Shown: positions 60,828 to 64,000 of the stretch, one piece after another
Layout: each line of letters opens with the position of its first letter
Numbering within the stretch: the stretch's first letter is position 1
NCBI RefSeq assembly: GCF_000425545.1
Contig: NZ_AUDQ01000016.1
Span: 1 to 64,000 of the forward strand
Source of the DNA: Sporosarcina ureae DSM 2281
Lineage (GTDB): Bacteria > Bacillota > Bacilli > Bacillales_A > Planococcaceae
DNA: 64,000 nucleotides
Direction of reading: 5' to 3'
Notes under the pieces: generated by a model
Database searches by the model: none
Told to the model about the DNA's origin: nothing
Seen by the model: only the letters and a program-made list of their open reading frames with translations
Made by a program: the position numbers and the translations under genes

Positions 60828-62081
60828 TTACAACTGCTTTAAAAAATCCACTTCCACTTCATTTTTCCGCGGTTCACGCTTAAAGAGATAGCCACCGTTT
60901 CTTACGGACATCAGTACTTCTGCTCGCTCACGAATAGCTTCATAAGGATCTTGTGCATCCAACACGATAAAGTTCGCGGGTTTCCCCGCTTCAATACCAT
61001 ACGCATCATTTACTCTCATAATGTTTGCACCATAGTACGTGATCAAATCCAACGCCTTATTGATCTCGTCAATATGTGTGTAATGCGCTAAGTGAATCCC
61101 ATTGTCTAAAATGTTCATCATATTTCCATTGCCTAAAGGATACCAGTAATCCGCTATGGAATCTTGAGCAAACGCCACATTGTTTCCGTTATTCAACAAC
61201 TCTTTTACTCGTGTTAAGCCACGACGTTTAGGATAGCTGTCGCCACGTCCTTGTAAATGGGCGTTTTCAGTTGGACAAGAAATAAAGTTGATTTGTGATT
61301 CTTTAAATAAACCTAACATTTTATTGGCATAGCTATTATCGACTGAACCGAAGCTACATGTATGACTAGCTGTTGTATATTTACCATAGTCTTTTTCCAT
61401 AACGAGTGCGTTTAACACTTCTAAGAATCGACTATTTGGATCATCGTTTTCATCACAATGAATATCAATCATCACATTATGCTTGATGGCCATGTCGACA
61501 ATACGTCGCAATGACTCCACGCCATGTTCATAGGAAATTTCAAAGTGAGGAATCCCCCCTACTACGTCCGCACCCATTTCAAGTGCTTCTTCCATTAAAC
61601 GCTCTGCGCCTTCATATCTAAAGAATCCTTCTTGCGGAAAAGCCACGAGTTGTAATGTAACGAGATCTTTCAATTCTTCGCGCAGTGTAACCAATGCTTT
61701 CATCCCCGTTAAATTCGGATCTGTAATGTCTACATGTGTACGAATGAATTGAACCCCTTTACTCACTTCTTTTTGAATTCCTTTAATCGCACGTTCTCGC
61801 ACCATTTCTTCAGTCAATGATTTCTTATTATCACTCCAACGTTGAATACCTTCAAATAACGTCCCGGATACATTCGCATTCCCTTCGCCTAGTCCCGAAA
61901 AGATATAATCCAAGTGTAAATGAGGATCTACGTAAGGTGGCAATACTAAACGTCCTTGCAGATCAATTATGTCATCTGCGTCGCCGAGATCATTACCGAT
62001 TGTTGTAAATTGGCCATTCTCCACTAAAAACTCATGGGAATCCGGATCCCCATATATATTCGCATTCATAAATTTCTTCAT
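60828..62081 (-). CDS. Cytosine deaminase-like amidohydrolase
   Basis: About 417 residues from MKKFMNANIYG; the ATG three codons earlier is too close to AAAGGAG. Amidohydrolase metal ligands: LPPYVDPHLHLDYIF (HxH-type), FIRTHVDITDP, MIDIHCDENDDPNSRFLEVL (His and Glu of the CodA-type HCDE motif), TASHTCSF and VAFAQDSIADYWYPLGNGNM (Asp). The HCDE motif and NGNM loop place it with cytosine deaminase and related pterin/isoguanine deaminases. Exact substrate uncertain. Single-gene unit. Confidence 0.88.
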   Translation of the reverse strand: MKKFMNANIYGDPDSHEFLVENGQFTTIGNDLGDADDIIDLQGRLVLPPYVDPHLHLDYIFSGLGEGNANVSGTLFEGIQRWSDNKKSLTEEMVRERAIKGIQKEVSKGVQFIRTHVDITDPNLTGMKALVTLREELKDLVTLQLVAFPQEGFFRYEGAERLMEEALEMGADVVGGIPHFEISYEHGVESLRRIVDMAIKHNVMIDIHCDENDDPNSRFLEVLNALVMEKDYGKYTTASHTCSFGSVDNSYANKMLGLFKESQINFISCPTENAHLQGRGDSYPKRRGLTRVKELLNNGNNVAFAQDSIADYWYPLGNGNMMNILDNGIHLAHYTHIDEINKALDLITYYGANIMRVNDAYGIEAGKPANFIVLDAQDPYEAIRERAEVLMSVRNGGYLFKREPRKNEVEVDFLKQL

Positions 62082-62355
62082 AAAATACATTACTCCTTTA
62101 TCCATTGTTATAGTCATGAGTATAGCAGTTGCGATGCAAGAAAAATAATTCTTGCTCTCCATATAACGTAAGCAGCTACCTTATTCTAAGTCGTATAGCA
62201 TCCCAAGCAAATAGATACGCTTCACCCTAAACTTGATCCTTGTTATCATGTTTTCCTTTTCTTTAAAAAATCCAAACTTTTCGCAGAAGCTGTCCGTCAA
62301 AAGAGTAAGACGTGATCGCGACATGTTTAAAATTGAAGAAGGTGAACCTTTTGTC

Positions 62356-62853
62356 ATGACAAAAAATATAAAAATGGAGCAGGTGGAGCAATTTTTAATT
62401 GAAAACCAAAATGCTCATTATCGGCTCGCCTATAGCTATGTGAAAAACAAAGAAAACGCGCTGGATATTGTGCAAGACTCGATTTTCAAAGCGTTAAAAT
62501 CCATTCACCGCCTCGAGGAAATTAAGTATTTAAAGACATGGTTTTATCGGATACTCGTGAATACTTCCATCGATTTTATTCGCAAACATCAGCGGATGAT
62601 GGTGATGGATGATGAAGTTCTAGATGGCTATTTACCACAAACTGAAGATGAACCAACTGATATAGATTTACTAGATGCGCTAGATACTCTTTCTCCGGAT
62701 GAAAAGTCGTTAATTATTTTACGCTTCTTTGAAGACTTGAAGATTGACGAAGTAGCAGCCATCTTAGATGAAAACAGTAATACAGTGAAAACCAGGCTTT
62801 ACCGGACTTTAAAGAAACTGCGTATAGAAATTGAAAAGGGGGATTTGGAATGA
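62356..62853 (+). CDS. sigV: ECF sigma factor SigV
   Basis: 165 residues from MTKNIKMEQVEQF, matching the length of B. subtilis SigV (166). Region 2: YRLAYSYVKNKENALDIVQD and YLKTWFYRILVNTSIDFIRK. Region 4: LSPDEKSLIILRFFEDLKID, then TVKTRLYRTLKKLR. An open frame extends further upstream but has no good ribosome binding site. It overlaps rsiV by four bases (ATGA). SigV drives lysozyme resistance genes when RsiV is cleaved (family knowledge). Confidence 0.9.
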   Translation: MTKNIKMEQVEQFLIENQNAHYRLAYSYVKNKENALDIVQDSIFKALKSIHRLEEIKYLKTWFYRILVNTSIDFIRKHQRMMVMDDEVLDGYLPQTEDEPTDIDLLDALDTLSPDEKSLIILRFFEDLKIDEVAAILDENSNTVKTRLYRTLKKLRIEIEKGDLE

Positions 62854-63722
62854 AACGGATGAACAAGCTCAAGAAAGAATATGACGATATTGAAATTCCT
62901 CCCGAATTGGACAATTTAGTGAAGGACTCAATCCAACGTGCAAAAAATACGAAAAAGAAACACTCGCCTATGAGAAACTGGTCAATTGGAGTCGCTGCAG
63001 CGGCTGCCTTATTTGTAGGTAGCATTAATGCTAGTCCGACTTTCGCTAATTCACTAGTGAACATCCCCGTTATCGGTTCCATCGTGCAAGTTTTCACGAT
63101 AGAAACCTTAATAATGGAAAAGGAAACATATCAGGCAAATATGAAAACACCGGCAATCGATGGCTTGGAAAACGAAGGATTACAAACTGCTCTAAATGAA
63201 AAATATATCGAAGAAAACAAAGCGCTCTTTACGAAATTTGAGGAAGAGATCGCCAGACTGGAAGAGGCCGGTAGCGGTCATTTAGGTATGGATTCAGGTT
63301 ATGAAGTAAAAACCGACACCGAACAAATTTTATCTATTGCGCGTTACGAAACCACTACAGCTGGATCTTCTTCCACTGAGATGCAATACGATACGATTGA
63401 TAAACAACATAATATTCTTCTTACCTTACCGAGTCTCTTTAAAGATGATTCCTATATCGGGATCATTACTACCTATATTAAACAAGAGATGAAACGACAA
63501 ATGGAAGAGGATGAAAACACTGCATATTTAGCTGTCGAAGGAGCGGACGTCGAGTTCAGTTCAATTCAAGCCAATCAAGATTTCTATATTACGGCGGATC
63601 ATACACTCGTCATTTCTTTTGATCAGTATGAAGTAGCACCAGGTTATATGGGAGTCGTCACATTTGAGATTCCTTCAGACATTTTACAAGACGCCCTAGT
63701 TGGGGATACGTATATTCAGTAA
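62850..63722 (+). CDS. rsiV: Anti-sigma-V factor RsiV, lysozyme receptor type
   Basis: 290 residues. A short cytoplasmic part binds SigV (YDDIEIPPELDNLVKDSIQR), one membrane helix follows (WSIGVAAAAALFVGSINASP), then an outside region with DUF4163 and DUF3298-type domains (YQANMKTPAIDGLENEGLQT; LTLPSLFKDDSYIGIITTYI; LVISFDQYEVAPGYMG). In B. subtilis the outer domain binds lysozyme directly, which triggers cleavage and frees SigV. Ribosome binding site GGGGGAT. Confidence 0.93.
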   Translation: MKRMNKLKKEYDDIEIPPELDNLVKDSIQRAKNTKKKHSPMRNWSIGVAAAAALFVGSINASPTFANSLVNIPVIGSIVQVFTIETLIMEKETYQANMKTPAIDGLENEGLQTALNEKYIEENKALFTKFEEEIARLEEAGSGHLGMDSGYEVKTDTEQILSIARYETTTAGSSSTEMQYDTIDKQHNILLTLPSLFKDDSYIGIITTYIKQEMKRQMEEDENTAYLAVEGADVEFSSIQANQDFYITADHTLVISFDQYEVAPGYMGVVTFEIPSDILQDALVGDTYIQ

Positions 63723-63735
63723 GTTATTTTACAGC

Positions 63736-63761
63736 AGCAGATGATGGTTTTCATCTGCTGT
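63736..63761 (+). terminator. sigV-rsiV terminator
   Basis: CAGCAGATGA and TCATCTGCTG form a perfect 10-bp stem with a 6-base loop; the T-rich tail is TTCTTCC. Confidence 0.7.
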
Positions 63762-63807
63762 TCTTCCTATGAATGCAGGCGATTTTATACATACATAAGA
63801 TGATAAG

Positions 63808-63822
63808 CGGTCTATTCAACAC
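63808..63822 (+). repeat. Possible single degenerate CGCTCTAT unit
   Basis: CGGTCTATTCAACAC differs by one base from CGCTCTATTCAACAC, unit 6 of array 1, and lies 47 bases after a terminator, the same distance as array 1 from its terminator. It may also be chance. Confidence 0.35.
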
Positions 63823-63846
63823 AAAATGATAGGAGATGTAATTTTT

Positions 63847-64000
63847 ATGAATACGCTACATCAACAAGTCGGGAAGAAAAGAAGAAAGCTGAAGAAAAGA
63901 TATTTTCTACTTCTCCTTATTCTTCTTGTTCTATCGGGTACTGTTCTTTTCGTTGGAACGTCTTATTCTTTCCGGGAAGTACCTAGTCCATCGGATCAAC
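63847..64000 (+). CDS. Membrane-anchored protein, N-terminal part only
   Basis: 51 codons to the right edge: MNTLHQQVGKKRRKLKKRYF, then a hydrophobic LLLLILLVLSGTVLFVGTSY and SFREVPSPSDQ. A basic cytoplasmic start and one membrane helix; the rest, presumably outside, is not in the window. AGGAG lies 12 bases upstream. Too little to name a family. Confidence 0.6.
   Translation, partial: MNTLHQQVGKKRRKLKKRYFLLLLILLVLSGTVLFVGTSYSFREVPSPSDQ

Overview
The window looks like chromosomal DNA of a low-GC, Gram-positive, endospore-type Bacillota, most likely the Sporosarcina/Planococcaceae group. The basis is moderate AT content, Bacillus-type ribosome binding sites with frequent TTG/GTG starts, an Sda-like sporulation checkpoint peptide, a perfect sigma-B promoter, SigV/RsiV, CcpA cre sites, TatA/TatC and several S-layer-homology proteins. 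I see no rRNA, tRNA or CRISPR array.

Layout. (1) 1-4.1 kb is a scar zone: an IS66-family end has cut dndE, leaving a dnd (DNA phosphorothioation) remnant without dndC, followed by a decayed tartrate/D-malate dehydrogenase gene. (2) 4.1-13 kb: an Sda-like gene with a sigma-B promoter, divergent from a MEDS-domain histidine kinase; an AEC permease; a membrane chemoreceptor; an orphan phage-type replication module (conserved-phage-C-terminus protein, DnaB-like helicase, two small genes); and an alkaline phosphatase with a Pho-box-like site. (3) 13.6-35.4 kb: a large minus-strand sugar-acid catabolic region. Its front unit (gndA-type 6PGDH, KDG kinase, KDPG-type aldolase, galactonate-type dehydratase, RpiA) can run a phosphorylative De Ley-Doudoroff route. 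The middle unit (TRAP importer behind a perfect cre site, IlvD/YjhG-type dehydratase, IclR, FAH-family enzyme, DHDPS-family enzyme, two oxidoreductases) and the last unit (IclR, alpha-ketoglutarate-semialdehyde-type dehydrogenase, U32-like protein, split UxaA-type dehydratase, KdgT) can run a non-phosphorylative Weimberg-like route. (4) 35.7-45.4 kb: an EamA permease with a decayed duplicate, DUF1284, rpoN with a cre site, then a GntR-controlled operon for 2,3-diaminopropionate-type compounds (ammonia-lyase, M24 and M20 peptidases, NSS transporter with its MetS small subunit) behind a striking three-arm operator. (5) 45.6-58.8 kb: three SLH surface proteins, tatAC, a ureohydrolase/PAS-HTH regulator/Nramp-like transporter module, an acetate-type transporter and an ABC exporter. 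(6) 58.9-64 kb: a DUF6440 protein, a MntA/HepT toxin-antitoxin pair, a nested palindromic element, a cytosine-deaminase-like amidohydrolase, sigV-rsiV and the start of an unidentified membrane protein.

The most unusual structure is a family of intergenic arrays with an exact 21-bp period and a CGCTCTAT core. There are 8 units after tatC, 6 after the Nramp-like gene, 2 after rpoN and one degenerate unit after rsiV. They lie downstream of plus-strand gene ends, usually just past a terminator, and they are not coding. I know of no description of them. The second most interesting item is the ureohydrolase module: the enzyme has Cys in place of a usual metal-ligand Asp, and its Nramp-like partner lacks the family's metal-binding motifs.

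All family names come from reading motifs; no database search was possible.
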